NCBI RefSeq assembly: GCF_948329515.1
Contig: NZ_CAOJCN010000003.1
Coordinates: 390,974 to 454,973, forward strand
Source of the DNA: Cohnella rhizoplanae
Lineage (GTDB): Bacteria; Bacillota; Bacilli; Paenibacillales; Paenibacillaceae
Length of the DNA stretch: 64,000 nucleotides
Direction: 5' to 3'
The position numbers and the translations under genes are program-made. A model generated the notes under the pieces. It ran no database searches and was not told where the DNA came from. It saw only the letters and a program-made list of their open reading frames with translations. Below, piece after piece: positions 48,814 to 57,530 of the stretch (position 1 is the stretch's first letter; each line of letters opens with the position of its first letter).

Positions 48814-50199
48814 ATGTACAAACGATTAAGCGCGGTACTGTTTCCCGTTTGCGCGCTGCTTTTCGCCGGCGCGATATTTTGGGGATACCAGGAGCATCAG
48901 GAAAAAAACGCGGTGCTGATCAAGGCGGAAAACCAATATCAGCGGGCGTTCCACGATCTGACGAATCATATGGGCAGCCTTCAGGAGCAGCTCGGCAAGA
49001 CGTTGGCCGTCAACAGCGCGTCTTATCGCATGCAGCGCAAAGGCCTGGTCAACGTATGGCGGCTCACGAGTCAGGCGCAAAATGAGGTCAACCAGCTGCC
49101 CCTGACGCTTCTTCCGTTCACGCAGGCGGAGAATTTTCTCACCCGTATTTCCGACTTCGCTTACCGGACCTCGGTTCGGGATCTGACCAAGGAGCCGTTG
49201 TCCGAGCAAGAGACGCAAACGATGCAGTCGCTCTACGCCAAAGCGACGGACATTAACAAGGAACTGGGCAAGGTTCAGGACGCCGTGCTGTCCGATCATT
49301 TGCGCTGGATGGACGTCGAGGTCGCGATCGCGAGCGCGCAAGGCAAGCAGACCGTCGATAATTCAATTATCGACGGCTTCAAGACGGTCGACAAAAAAGT
49401 TTCTTCCTATCCGGAGCACGATTGGGGCCCTTCTTCCGTCTCGCAGGATCTGCAGCGGGCGCACGGCAACGCCTCCGGACCCAAAATATCCGCGCAGGAG
49501 GCCGGCCGCAAGGCGACGGAGTTCCTCGGCATCGCATCGCGGGCCGGCGTCTCCAACGTCAAAGTCACGGAGAACGGCGCCAAAACCGATCATCCGACGT
49601 ACACGGCGACCGTAAGTTTGGGCAGTCATGCCGGCAAAGGAGCCGAGGCGCAGAACGCCGTCATTGACTTTACGGCCAAAGGCGGCAAGCTGCTGTGGTT
49701 CATGAACCCGCGCACGGTCAGAACCCGCAGCCTCGACGTCGGAGCCGCGAAGGAAAAGGCGATCCGATTCCTCGAGGCAAAAGGCTACGAGTCCATGACG
49801 CCCGTCACCTACGACGAGTACGACCATGTCGCGGTGTTTACGTTCGTTGCCGACAAAAAGGGCACGCTTATCTATCCGGACAAGGTTACCGTGAGGATCG
49901 CGCTTGACAACGGCGAGTTGGTGGGATTGCAGGCAGCCGACCATGTCTATCACGAAGCCGGCATCACCGTCGGCAAGGCCGGCATCGACGAGAAAAAAGC
50001 CAAGTCGGTGCTGCATCCGAAATTCGAAGTGAAGGGGCATCGGATGGCCGTCATCGAGAATGACGACAAAAAAGACGTGCTCTGCCACGAGTACACGGGG
50101 AAAATCAACGGCTCGCAGTATCGGGTCTATGTCAACGCGAATACGGGCCTCGAGGAAAAGGTGGAACAGATCCCCGATTCGGCCAGGGCGATACTCTAG
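48814..50199 (+). CDS. ypeB: Germination protein YpeB
   Basis: A 461-residue protein with an N-terminal helix (LSAVLFPVCALLFAGAIFWG), a helical middle domain (YQRAFHDLTNHMGSLQEQLGK; MQRKGLVNVWRLTSQAQNEV) and three C-terminal PepSY-type domains (about 230-460). This is YpeB, which stabilises and inhibits the cortex-lytic enzyme SleB in the spore. ATG 48814 has AAAGGGG upstream. Unusually, sleB is not adjacent, so the partner must be encoded elsewhere. A SigG-like promoter lies upstream. Confidence 0.93.
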   Translation: MYKRLSAVLFPVCALLFAGAIFWGYQEHQEKNAVLIKAENQYQRAFHDLTNHMGSLQEQLGKTLAVNSASYRMQRKGLVNVWRLTSQAQNEVNQLPLTLLPFTQAENFLTRISDFAYRTSVRDLTKEPLSEQETQTMQSLYAKATDINKELGKVQDAVLSDHLRWMDVEVAIASAQGKQTVDNSIIDGFKTVDKKVSSYPEHDWGPSSVSQDLQRAHGNASGPKISAQEAGRKATEFLGIASRAGVSNVKVTENGAKTDHPTYTATVSLGSHAGKGAEAQNAVIDFTAKGGKLLWFMNPRTVRTRSLDVGAAKEKAIRFLEAKGYESMTPVTYDEYDHVAVFTFVADKKGTLIYPDKVTVRIALDNGELVGLQAADHVYHEAGITVGKAGIDEKKAKSVLHPKFEVKGHRMAVIENDDKKDVLCHEYTGKINGSQYRVYVNANTGLEEKVEQIPDSARAIL

Positions 50200-50209
50200 C
50201 GGTACGGAG

Positions 50210-50243
50210 AAGCCGCCTGCCGGGAGCCGGCAGGCGGCTTTTT
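50210..50243 (+). terminator. Intrinsic terminator after ypeB
   Basis: AGCCGCCTGCCGG, GAG loop, CCGGCAGGCGGCT, then TTTTT. Confidence 0.9.
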
Positions 50244-50368
50244 CATAATTTTGGGACGAGGCATCTGCCGCCGGAAGTGCGATCGTGCTATAATGCAAGA
50301 ATGATCCGAACTCTAGGACCTTGTTCGCATGATTCCGACATTATTCAGCAGTCGCATGGAGGTGCAGC

Positions 50369-51025
50369 GTGCTTCCCAAGATAGGTCAAATGCTCTATAT
50401 ACAGCCCCATGCGGATGCATCCGACGGTGCGCAGACCGGCATGCTCAGATCGCGCGTCACGGACGCCGACGATCGATATTTATATGTGGACATCCCGATG
50501 GACGAACAGACGCGCAAGCTCCACCGGACGCAGCCCGGAGACGAGCTCAAGCTTACATACTTTACGGCCGAAGGCGTCAAGCATCAATTTTCCGCCCATG
50601 TTCATTCGATACGCAGAGACAGCAGCAGCCAACTGGTCATCCCCAAGCCCGAGCCGGACGACATCACGAGAGAGCAGCGGCGAAGTTTCCTTCGCGTCGA
50701 AGCGCAGCTCGAGATCGCCATCCGCCTTGGCGAGAAGCTCAGGTTCACGGCGCTGACGGACGACGTGGGCGGCGGCGGCGTATCGTTCAGATGCGACCGC
50801 AAGTGGCCGATCACCCCGAACATGAAGGCGAACTGCTGGTTGCTGCTGACGTACAAGTCCGGCGCGGTCTCTCATGCGCAGTTCGAAGCCGAGATCGTGC
50901 GGATCGTGCCGGTCGAACCGCATCACCACCTGATCATGATGCGGTTCAAGGATATCCAGGATACGGACCAGCAGAAGATTATCCGATATTGCTTCGAGAA
51001 ACAGCTGGAACGAAGAAAAGACTAA
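50369..51025 (+). CDS. motI: c-di-GMP-binding PilZ protein (MotI/YpfA-like)
   Basis: A 218-residue protein with an N-terminal YcgR-like domain and a C-terminal PilZ domain. EQRRSFLRVEAQLEI has the c-di-GMP Arg motif (RxxxR). The second motif, normally (D/N)xSxxG, reads DVGGGG, with Gly for Ser. In B. subtilis the homologue MotI/YpfA acts as a flagellar clutch at MotA when bound to c-di-GMP. GTG 50369 has GGAGG upstream. Order ypeB-motI-ypfB-cmk is that of B. subtilis. TATAAT at 50289 may be its -10. Confidence 0.87.
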   Translation: MLPKIGQMLYIQPHADASDGAQTGMLRSRVTDADDRYLYVDIPMDEQTRKLHRTQPGDELKLTYFTAEGVKHQFSAHVHSIRRDSSSQLVIPKPEPDDITREQRRSFLRVEAQLEIAIRLGEKLRFTALTDDVGGGGVSFRCDRKWPITPNMKANCWLLLTYKSGAVSHAQFEAEIVRIVPVEPHHHLIMMRFKDIQDTDQQKIIRYCFEKQLERRKD

Positions 51026-51046
51026 TCGACGGGAGGCGCGCCAGGC

Positions 51047-51241
51047 GTGTCGGACCAACATACGGGCGGCGGCCGACAACGCGACAAGCTGGCGGAACGT
51101 ATCGACGGATATTTGCGCGCGGCGGCCTTGGGTGGCGCGATTCTTTTGATCCTGTCTCAGCTCCTGCTACGCGTACCGCAGATCCGAACTTTGCTCGTCC
51201 CGCACGAGCGCGTCGAAGGCATACCTTACCAAGCCGGATAG
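51047..51241 (+). CDS. ypfB: YpfB-like DUF5359 protein
   Basis: A 64-residue protein with one transmembrane helix (AAALGGAILLILSQLLLRVP) and a short tail. Size, helix and position between motI and cmk match YpfB (DUF5359). GTG 51047 has GGGAGG 10 nt upstream. The stop lies inside the downstream terminator stem. Function unknown in the family. Confidence 0.8.
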   Translation: MSDQHTGGGRQRDKLAERIDGYLRAAALGGAILLILSQLLLRVPQIRTLLVPHERVEGIPYQAG

Positions 51242-51267
51242 GCCTCGTCTATCCGGCTTGCTTTTTT
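51231..51267 (+). terminator. Intrinsic terminator overlapping the ypfB 3' end
   Basis: AAGCCGGATA (51231-51240) pairs with TATCCGGCTT (51250-51259), then GCTTTTTT. The T-run abuts the -35 of the cmk promoter. Confidence 0.85.
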
Positions 51268-51294
51268 GCATATGGATATATGCTGTGGTATAAT
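51266..51294 (+). promoter_or_regulatory. SigA promoter upstream of cmk
   Basis: TTGCAT (51266-51271), 17-nt spacer, TATAAT (51289-51294). A second TATAAT lies at 51337-51342. The leader to cmk is about 155 nt with no other recognised element. Confidence 0.65.
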
Positions 51295-51456
51295 TTGTTC
51301 ATTCGTGCGCAGGCGCTCTTTGCCTGTTTTATGCTTTATAATAAGGCATCGCCGGTCAGCCTCGTCGGCCCGGCATGCCGGAGGAACGGCCCGCTCCCGT
51401 CGATTCGACCGGACGCATCAATTGCTTGGGCGCTCTAGGAGGCTTGCAGTTACTTC

Positions 51457-52161
51457 ATGAATGTACGATATCCGCACCGCATCAACATCGCGATCGACGG
51501 TCCTGCCGGAGCGGGCAAGAGCACCGTCGCCAGGCTGGTCGCCAGCAGGCTTCAATATGTATACGTGGACACGGGCGCCATGTACCGCGCGGTTACTTGC
51601 ATCGCGTTGGAGCGCGGTCTGGCGGTCGCGGACGAGGCCGGTCTGGCGTCGCTCGCGGATACGCTGGACATCACGCTCCTGCCCGGCGAGGGCGGCCAGG
51701 TCGTCCTGGCGGACGGCGACGACGTTACCGACCGGATCCGGTCCCGCGAAGTGACGGCTTCCGTCTCCCGCGTATCGGCCAACGCCGCGGTACGCCGGCG
51801 AATGTCCGAGCTGCAGCGCAGGATGGCGACGGCCAAGGGCGTCGTGATGGATGGCCGCGACATCGGCACGCACGTGCTGCCCGATGCCGAGCTCAAGGTA
51901 TTCCTCACCGCTTCGCCCAGGGAGCGGGCCACGCGGAGATATCTGGAACTCGGCGACGATGCAGGGGTGACGCTCGACCAGCTCGAGCAGGAGATCGCGC
52001 AGCGCGACCGGATGGACAGCGAGCGCGAGATCGCGCCTCTGCGCCAGGCCGCCGACGCCGTACTGATCGACTCGACCGGGCGTACGGTGACAGAGATCGT
52101 GGAGGAGATCGTATCCTTCGGCTTGAAGGCCGCAGGATCGATCGCCGCAGGGGAGAATTAG
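51457..52161 (+). CDS. cmk: Cytidylate kinase
   Basis: A 234-residue CMP/dCMP kinase. Walker A IDGPAGAGKSTVARLVA at residues 11-27, YVDTGAMYRAVTCIALE, VMDGRDIGTHVLPDAELKVF and the LID-type FLTASPRERATRRY are typical. It phosphorylates CMP and dCMP for nucleotide synthesis. ATG 51457 is the only suitable start in frame, though AGGAGG lies 14 nt upstream, longer than usual. It precedes plsC by 3 bp. Confidence 0.93.
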   Translation: MNVRYPHRINIAIDGPAGAGKSTVARLVASRLQYVYVDTGAMYRAVTCIALERGLAVADEAGLASLADTLDITLLPGEGGQVVLADGDDVTDRIRSREVTASVSRVSANAAVRRRMSELQRRMATAKGVVMDGRDIGTHVLPDAELKVFLTASPRERATRRYLELGDDAGVTLDQLEQEIAQRDRMDSEREIAPLRQAADAVLIDSTGRTVTEIVEEIVSFGLKAAGSIAAGEN

Positions 52162-52164
52162 ACG

Positions 52165-52752
52165 ATGTTCTACCGTTTCGCGAGAATGCTGCTGAGAGTG
52201 ATTTTTAAGCTGCTGTTCCGCTTCGAGGCCGTCGGCGCCGGACTTATTCCCGCCGAAGGCGGCGTCATTCTGGCTAGCAACCACACGAGCCTGCTCGACC
52301 CGATGGCGCTCGGAATCGGCGTAGAGCGCAAGGTTCATTACATGGCGAAAGCGGAGCTTTTCGGCATACCGGGCTTCGGGGCGATGATCACGAACCTGGG
52401 CGCGTTTCCCGTGAAGCGCGGCGGCGTCAGCAAGGAAGCGATTCGCACGGCAATCGGCATCTTACGCGAAGGCAAGGTCATGGGCATCTTCCCGGAGGGC
52501 ACGCGCAAGGACGTCGGCCTCATGGGCAAGCGCGGCGCGATGAGCATGGCGTTTCGCGCAGGCGCCGCTGTCGTACCCGTGGCGCTCATCGGCAGCTACA
52601 AGCCGTTCACCAAGATGAAGGCCGTATACGGGGCGCCGCTAGACATGGCCGCGCTGGCTGGAGACGGTTCGCCCGAGGCGCAGGAAGCCGCTACCGAACT
52701 GCTAATGTCGCGAATCAGAGAAATGCTGAATACCGGGAAGCCCGCGCAATAA
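52165..52752 (+). CDS. plsC: 1-acyl-sn-glycerol-3-phosphate acyltransferase
   Basis: A 195-residue LPLAT-fold acyltransferase. The catalytic HxxxxD motif is in SNHTSLLDPMALG, and FPEGTRKDVG binds the glycerol phosphate. It makes phosphatidic acid from lysophosphatidic acid at the membrane. It lies 3 bp after cmk and upstream of the S1 gene, a common Firmicute order. plsY and gpsA for the preceding lipid steps lie about 4 kb downstream. Confidence 0.92.
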   Translation: MFYRFARMLLRVIFKLLFRFEAVGAGLIPAEGGVILASNHTSLLDPMALGIGVERKVHYMAKAELFGIPGFGAMITNLGAFPVKRGGVSKEAIRTAIGILREGKVMGIFPEGTRKDVGLMGKRGAMSMAFRAGAAVVPVALIGSYKPFTKMKAVYGAPLDMAALAGDGSPEAQEAATELLMSRIREMLNTGKPAQ

Positions 52753-52806
52753 TTTTTACCTGTTGGCGCATACTACGGTCATTCGTCCTATTTTTATACT
52801 TAGGTG

Positions 52807-52834
52807 ATTTAAACCCCGCGTTGCGGGTTTAAAT
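52807..52834 (+). other. Hairpin in the leader of the S1-domain gene
   Basis: ATTTAAA, a bulged C, CCCGC, GTT loop, GCGGG and TTTAAAT form a near-perfect hairpin ending 26 bp before the ribosome binding site region; no T-run follows, so it is not a typical terminator. It could be a mRNA stability or translational control element. Confidence 0.5.
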
Positions 52835-52866
52835 AAAGTTGTGGTAGAACTGAGGAGGTTATTTCC

Positions 52867-54108
52867 ATGTCTGAAGAACTCAATGTCCAGGAATCCGCCG
52901 CGCAGGAGCCCGTCGCTGCCGACAATGCCGCAGAGACGGTAACGCAAGACGAGCTGGAGAACGTCGTATCGCTGAAGAAGGGCGATTCCGTGAAGGGAAC
53001 CATCGTTAAAATCGAAGACAACCAAGCTTATGTGAGCCTTGGATATAAATACGACGGTGTCATCCCGCTCCGCGAGCTCTCCAACGTCAACCTGGAGAAT
53101 GCTTCCGATGCCGTTCAGATCGGCCAGGAAGTCGAAGCGAAGGTCGTCAGCATCAATGACGAGAAGGCAAGCCTCGTCCTCTCCAAGCGTCAAATCGACG
53201 GCGCGAAGGCTTGGGATGAGCTTCAAAGCAAGTTCGACAACGGCGAAGCTTTCGAAGTAACGGTAGCGGACGTCGTCAAGGGCGGTCTGGTCGCCGACGT
53301 AGGCGTTCGCGGCTTTATTCCGGCTTCGATGGTCGCGCGCACGTTCGTCGAAGACTTCTCCGACTACAAGGGCCGCACGCTCCGCGTTAAGGTCAAGGAG
53401 ATCGACCGGGAGAACAACAAGGTCATTCTCTCGGCCAAAGAAGTGCTGGAAGCCGAGTATGAAGAACAGAAGCATGCGGTCATGGCTTCCCTGCAACCGG
53501 GTCAAGTGATCGAAGGCACGGTTCAACGCCTTACCCCGTTCGGCGCTTTCGTCGACATCGGCGGCGTAGACGGACTCGTGCACGTCTCCGAGATCGCGTG
53601 GAACCACGTCGCGCATCCTGCCGACGTCGTCTCCGAAGGCCAGAAGGTCAATGTCAAAGTACTTAGCGTCGACACGTCGATCGGCAAGATCAAGCTGAGC
53701 ATCAAGGCGGCGCAACCGGGACCTTGGGAGTCGGTCAACGGCCAGTTCAACACGGGCGACACCGTGACCGGCGTCGTGAAGCGCCTCGTGAGCTTCGGCG
53801 CGTTCGTCGAGATCGCTCCGGGCGTCGAAGGCCTCGTGCACATCTCTCAGATCGCGCACCGTCACGTCGCTACGCCGCACGAAGTGCTGAAGGAAGGGCA
53901 AGAAGTCCAAGCCAAGATCCTGGACTTCAACCCGGCCGAGAAGCGCGTATCGCTCTCCATCAAGGAGACCGAAGAAGCGCCCGCTCAACCCGAACGCGCA
54001 CCGCGCGCACCGCGGGGCGGCCGCGAAGAGTCGAACATCCCGGCTCCTGAGAGCATGAGCTTCACGCTTGCGGAGAAGTTCGGCGACAAGCTCAGCAAAT
54101 TTAAGTAA
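52867..54108 (+). CDS. rpsA: S1 RNA-binding domain protein (ribosomal protein S1-like)
   Basis: A 413-residue protein with four S1 OB-fold repeats at about residues 35-105, 120-190, 205-275 and 290-360; the third and fourth show the strongest S1 pattern (PFGAFVDIGGVDGLVHVSEI; SFGAFVEIAPGVEGLVHISQ). The tail is Arg/Pro-rich. It corresponds to YpfD of B. subtilis. Firmicute S1-like proteins have fewer repeats than E. coli S1 and may not be stable ribosomal components. ATG 52867 has GAGGAGG upstream; a hairpin sits in the leader. Confidence 0.93.
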   Translation: MSEELNVQESAAQEPVAADNAAETVTQDELENVVSLKKGDSVKGTIVKIEDNQAYVSLGYKYDGVIPLRELSNVNLENASDAVQIGQEVEAKVVSINDEKASLVLSKRQIDGAKAWDELQSKFDNGEAFEVTVADVVKGGLVADVGVRGFIPASMVARTFVEDFSDYKGRTLRVKVKEIDRENNKVILSAKEVLEAEYEEQKHAVMASLQPGQVIEGTVQRLTPFGAFVDIGGVDGLVHVSEIAWNHVAHPADVVSEGQKVNVKVLSVDTSIGKIKLSIKAAQPGPWESVNGQFNTGDTVTGVVKRLVSFGAFVEIAPGVEGLVHISQIAHRHVATPHEVLKEGQEVQAKILDFNPAEKRVSLSIKETEEAPAQPERAPRAPRGGREESNIPAPESMSFTLAEKFGDKLSKFK

Positions 54109-54123
54109 TTACGTTCGTCTCGC

Positions 54124-54160
54124 AAAAAGGCGCCGCGGAATCTTTCAGCAGCGCCTTTTT
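54124..54160 (+). terminator. Intrinsic terminator after the S1-domain gene
   Basis: AAAAAGGCGC (54124-54133) pairs with GCGCCTTTTT (54151-54160). Confidence 0.85.
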
Positions 54161-54285
54161 GCGCTTTAATTTATAACGGAAACACACGAAAACGATCGAA
54201 ACTATGAACTGTGGGACCAAACGGTACGCGAAAGTTTACGTTCTCTTCGACAAAAAGCTTTTGTATTCGAGTGGATATCCCAGCC

Positions 54286-54317
54286 AGCCCCGCAGACGCG
54301 GGGCTTTTTTATTTTTG
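54286..54317 (+). terminator. Orphan intrinsic terminator
   Basis: AGCCCCGC (54286-54293), AGAC loop, GCGGGGCT (54298-54305), then TTTTTATTTTT. No gene lies between it and the preceding terminator at 54160, so it may end a short untranslated RNA or a leader. Confidence 0.8.
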
Positions 54318-54379
54318 AGAGCGCCCACGATGCGCATACTAAGGAATGGCAAGTGAACCGGTTCAAGGAGGCGAGAAGC

Positions 54380-55300
54380 GTGATAACGGCGAAATGGCTG
54401 GCCGGCCACCATGAGTTGCTGGGCGTGACGCTAGGCACGGCATTCGGCATGCTGGCCCGGATCGTCATGCTCCGCAGCGATTACAGGCAATATCCGGCCT
54501 ATCCGCACGGCAAGATCATACACTTGGCGCTAGGCTTGATCGCAGGCGCGCTGGGCGCGGTGGCCGTGCCGGCGCTGATGAGCAAGGATTATACGGCGAT
54601 CACGTTTCTGTCGCTAGCCGCGCAGCAGTTCAGGGAAGTCCGCAACATGGAGCGGGGCACGCTTAACGCGATCGATGAACAGGAGCTGGTGCCGCGCGGC
54701 GCGACTTATATCGAAGGCATCGCGGTCGTCTTTGAAGGGCGCAATTATCTCGCGATCGCGACCGCGTTGATCGTCAGCTTCGCCGCGACGCTGTGGAGTT
54801 GGATTTGGGGCGTATTTTTGGGCATCGCCTGCATCGCGATCGTTCTGCGCTTCATGAAGGGCAAGACGATACAGGATATCGCCGAAGTATCGTTCGCGCC
54901 GGTCGTCGCGGAGAATGCGGGCGTATCGGTCGGATCGATCTACATGATGAATGTAGGCCTCGAGTCTAACTTGGAGATCTACCGGAAACAGGCGATCGGC
55001 TTCTTGCTGAAGCCCGTTAGCGACGATGCCAAGGTCACGCTGGCCAATCTGGGACTGAGACAGGCGATTCTGCACGACGTGTCGACGAGGCTCGGCCTTT
55101 ATCGCGACGACGGCGACCCCGCTCTTCAGCCGCTCGCCAAGCTGGATCTGGAGACAGGCTCGCTCGGCGTATTGCTGCTGCCCCGGGAGCACAATCCGGA
55201 CAAGGCGCTCAAGTCGATCTGCGACGTGCCGCTGCTCGAGTCGGCCGTCCGCAGGCCGACCAAGGCCAACAAGCCGAAAGGAGAACGGACCCATGGTTAA
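54380..55300 (+). CDS. YIEGIA family sporulation membrane protein
   Basis: A 306-residue membrane protein containing the name-giving motif YIEGIAVVFEGRNYL near residue 117. Hydrophobic helices lie near residues 12-30, 52-72, 133-165; a large cytoplasmic C-domain follows (DPALQPLAKLDLETGSLGVL). The family is restricted to spore formers. GTG 54380 has AAGGAGG 8 nt upstream; GTG 54353 is weaker. CATACTA at 54335 would suit a SigG or SigE -10, but no matching -35 was found. It overlaps its small partner gene by 8 nt. Confidence 0.85.
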   Translation: MITAKWLAGHHELLGVTLGTAFGMLARIVMLRSDYRQYPAYPHGKIIHLALGLIAGALGAVAVPALMSKDYTAITFLSLAAQQFREVRNMERGTLNAIDEQELVPRGATYIEGIAVVFEGRNYLAIATALIVSFAATLWSWIWGVFLGIACIAIVLRFMKGKTIQDIAEVSFAPVVAENAGVSVGSIYMMNVGLESNLEIYRKQAIGFLLKPVSDDAKVTLANLGLRQAILHDVSTRLGLYRDDGDPALQPLAKLDLETGSLGVLLLPREHNPDKALKSICDVPLLESAVRRPTKANKPKGERTHG

Positions 55301-55472
55301 AATCGTGATGCTTCTCACGACGGATGCGACCAATGTATCGGATGGTTCGTCTGCAATCATCGCGAAATCTGAAGAAGAACTGCAAAATTTGACGAACGCC
55401 ATGGAGAAAATTCTCGACTGTGCCGCGCACAAATTGAAAGACGGTCTCTACATGATCGTCGATCGGCATTGA
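55293..55472 (+). CDS. Capping-type small subunit for YIEGIA
   Basis: A 59-residue protein starting [20 protein letters not shown], with a helical [20 protein letters not shown] and ending [12 protein letters not shown]. Size, sequence type and overlap with the YIEGIA gene fit the small protein annotated in spore formers as capping complex subunit for YIEGIA. ATG 55293 has AAAGGAG 9 nt upstream. The function is inferred only from this pairing. Confidence 0.78.
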   Translation: MVKIVMLLTTDATNVSDGSSAIIAKSEEELQNLTNAMEKILDCAAHKLKDGLYMIVDRH

Positions 55473-55575
55473 CGGGCGCTGCGGCCGGACTTCGGAGGAA
55501 CCGTTAGCCAAGGCGGGGTATTTTTGTTATGATGTTCTTTGTATGATTCAGGGAAACCCCTTAAGGAGTGAAAGC

Positions 55576-56898
55576 ATGGCAAGACCTGTCATTGCCATCG
55601 TAGGACGTCCGAACGTCGGGAAGTCCACGATTTTTAATCGCATAATCGGTGACCGGCTGGCCATCGTGGAAGATAAGCCGGGCATTACGCGGGACCGCAT
55701 CTACGGTACCGGAGAGTGGAGCGGCCGCTCGTTCAGCGTCATCGATACCGGCGGTATCGAGATCGACTTCGAGGACAGCATGCTTCGTCTCGTCCGGATT
55801 CAGGCGGAGCTCGCGATCGAGGAGGCAGACCTGATCGTCTTCATGGTCGACGCGAAGTCCGGCGTAACGAATGCGGACGAAGAGGTGGCCCAGATCTTGT
55901 TCCGGTCGGGCAAGCCCGTCGTCGTCGCCGTGAACAAGGTGGACAACATTCAGCGGATGGACGACATTTATGAATTCTACAGCCTCGGGTTCGGAGATCC
56001 GATCGCGCTCTCGGGCTCCCACGGCATCGGCATCGGCGATCTGCTTGAAGCTTGCGTGGAGCGTCTGCCGGCCGGCGAAGACCAGGAATACGACGAGGAC
56101 GTAATCAAGGTCGCGCTGATCGGCCGCCCGAACGTCGGCAAGTCCTCGCTTGTGAACGCTATACTCGGAGAAGAGCGGGTCATCGTCAGCGAGATCGCGG
56201 GTACGACCCGCGACGCTATCGATACGCCGTTCGTGAAGGACGACCAACGATATGTCCTGATCGATACCGCAGGCATGCGCAAACGCGGCAAAGTGTACGA
56301 GACGACGGAAAAGTACAGCGTCATGCGGTCTATGAAGGCGATAGAGCGCGCCGACGTCGTGCTGGTGGTCATCAACGGCGAAGAAGGCATTATTGAACAG
56401 GACAAGCATATCGCGGGTTACGCGCATGAGATGGGCAAAGCCTCCGTCTTTGTGGTGAACAAATGGGATGTCGTCGAAAAGGACGACAAGACGATGCAGC
56501 ATTTTACCAACACGGTCCGCGATCACTTTCTGTTCATGTCTTATGCGCCGATCGTATTCTTGTCCGCGCTGACGAAATCCAGGTTGCACAGGCTGCTTCC
56601 CGTCATCGACCGCGTCGCGGAGCAGCACGCGATGCGCGTGCCTACGCATCTGCTGAACGATGTCGTTTCGGATGCCGTGGCGATTACGCCGCCGCCTACG
56701 GACAAAGGCCGCAGGCTGCGCGTCAACTATGCGACGCAGGTTTCGGTGAAGCCGCCGACGATTCTCATTTTCGTCAACGATCCGGAATTGATGCATTTCT
56801 CGTACGAACGGTACCTGGAAAACAAGATTCGGGCCGCGTTTGACTTCGAGGGCACGCCGCTGCGCCTCTTCACGCGCCGCAAGTCCGATCAGGAATAG
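55576..56898 (+). CDS. der: Ribosome biogenesis GTPase Der
   Basis: A 440-residue double GTPase. Each half has G1 GRPNVGKS (first near residue 10, second near 184) with NKxD motifs (NKVD; NKWD) and DTAGM/DTGG G3 motifs, followed by a C-terminal KH-like domain. It is required for 50S subunit assembly. ATG 55576 has AAGGAG upstream, better than the codon at 55543. plsY follows after 11 bp. Confidence 0.95.
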   Translation: MARPVIAIVGRPNVGKSTIFNRIIGDRLAIVEDKPGITRDRIYGTGEWSGRSFSVIDTGGIEIDFEDSMLRLVRIQAELAIEEADLIVFMVDAKSGVTNADEEVAQILFRSGKPVVVAVNKVDNIQRMDDIYEFYSLGFGDPIALSGSHGIGIGDLLEACVERLPAGEDQEYDEDVIKVALIGRPNVGKSSLVNAILGEERVIVSEIAGTTRDAIDTPFVKDDQRYVLIDTAGMRKRGKVYETTEKYSVMRSMKAIERADVVLVVINGEEGIIEQDKHIAGYAHEMGKASVFVVNKWDVVEKDDKTMQHFTNTVRDHFLFMSYAPIVFLSALTKSRLHRLLPVIDRVAEQHAMRVPTHLLNDVVSDAVAITPPPTDKGRRLRVNYATQVSVKPPTILIFVNDPELMHFSYERYLENKIRAAFDFEGTPLRLFTRRKSDQE

Positions 56899-56909
56899 GA
56901 GAGAACGAA

Positions 56910-57530
56910 TTGCTGCCAGCCGTCATCGCCGTCGTCGTCAGTTATCTGCTCGGTTCCGTCTCGTTCAGCATTCTGTTCGCCCGCTGGCTTCGCAAGATCG
57001 ACATTCGCCAGCACGGCAGCGGCAATGCGGGCGCCACGAACACGCTCCGCGTGCTGGGCAAAGGACCGGCCGCCGCCGTCTTCCTGCTGGATATCGCCAA
57101 AGGAATCGCCGCCGTCGCGCTGGGCCAGGCGATCGCCGGAGAGCAGGGATCATGGCTCGCGGTGGCCTGCGGGCTGGCCTCGATCGCCGGCCACAACTGG
57201 CCGCTGTACTTCCGCTTCAAAGGCGGAAAAGGCATCGCCACGACCGTCGGCGCCCTTATCTACTTGACGCCGCTGCCTGTCGTGGCCGCCGGCATCGTCG
57301 CCATCATCCTGATCGTCATCACCCGCTACGTCTCGCTGGGATCCATGGTTTTCGCCGTACTCGTACCGATCGTACTCGGCGTGGCCGGCGAGGTCGGTCC
57401 CGTATTCTGGGGCTCGCTCGTATTGGCGCTGCTGGCGATCGTTCGTCACCGCAAAAACATCGTCAAGCTGCTTAATGGCACCGAGAACAAACTCGGCGCC
57501 AAGAAGAAGGAGGATACGCATGGCATCTAG
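56910..57530 (+). CDS. plsY: Glycerol-3-phosphate acyltransferase PlsY
   Basis: A 206-residue polytopic membrane protein. YLLGSVSFSILFARWL, GSGNAGATNTLRVLGKGPAA and FRFKGGKGIATTVGALIYL are the three conserved cytoplasmic motifs of PlsY, which uses acyl-phosphate to acylate glycerol 3-phosphate. TTG 56910 has AGGAGA upstream. It overlaps gpsA by 11 bp, coupling production of the substrate to its use. Confidence 0.94.
   Translation: MLPAVIAVVVSYLLGSVSFSILFARWLRKIDIRQHGSGNAGATNTLRVLGKGPAAAVFLLDIAKGIAAVALGQAIAGEQGSWLAVACGLASIAGHNWPLYFRFKGGKGIATTVGALIYLTPLPVVAAGIVAIILIVITRYVSLGSMVFAVLVPIVLGVAGEVGPVFWGSLVLALLAIVRHRKNIVKLLNGTENKLGAKKKEDTHGI

Noticed and set aside
54335..54341. SigG promoter before the YIEGIA gene
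   Set aside because: CATACTA is a perfect SigG -10, but the -35 region is only a T-run from the preceding terminator.
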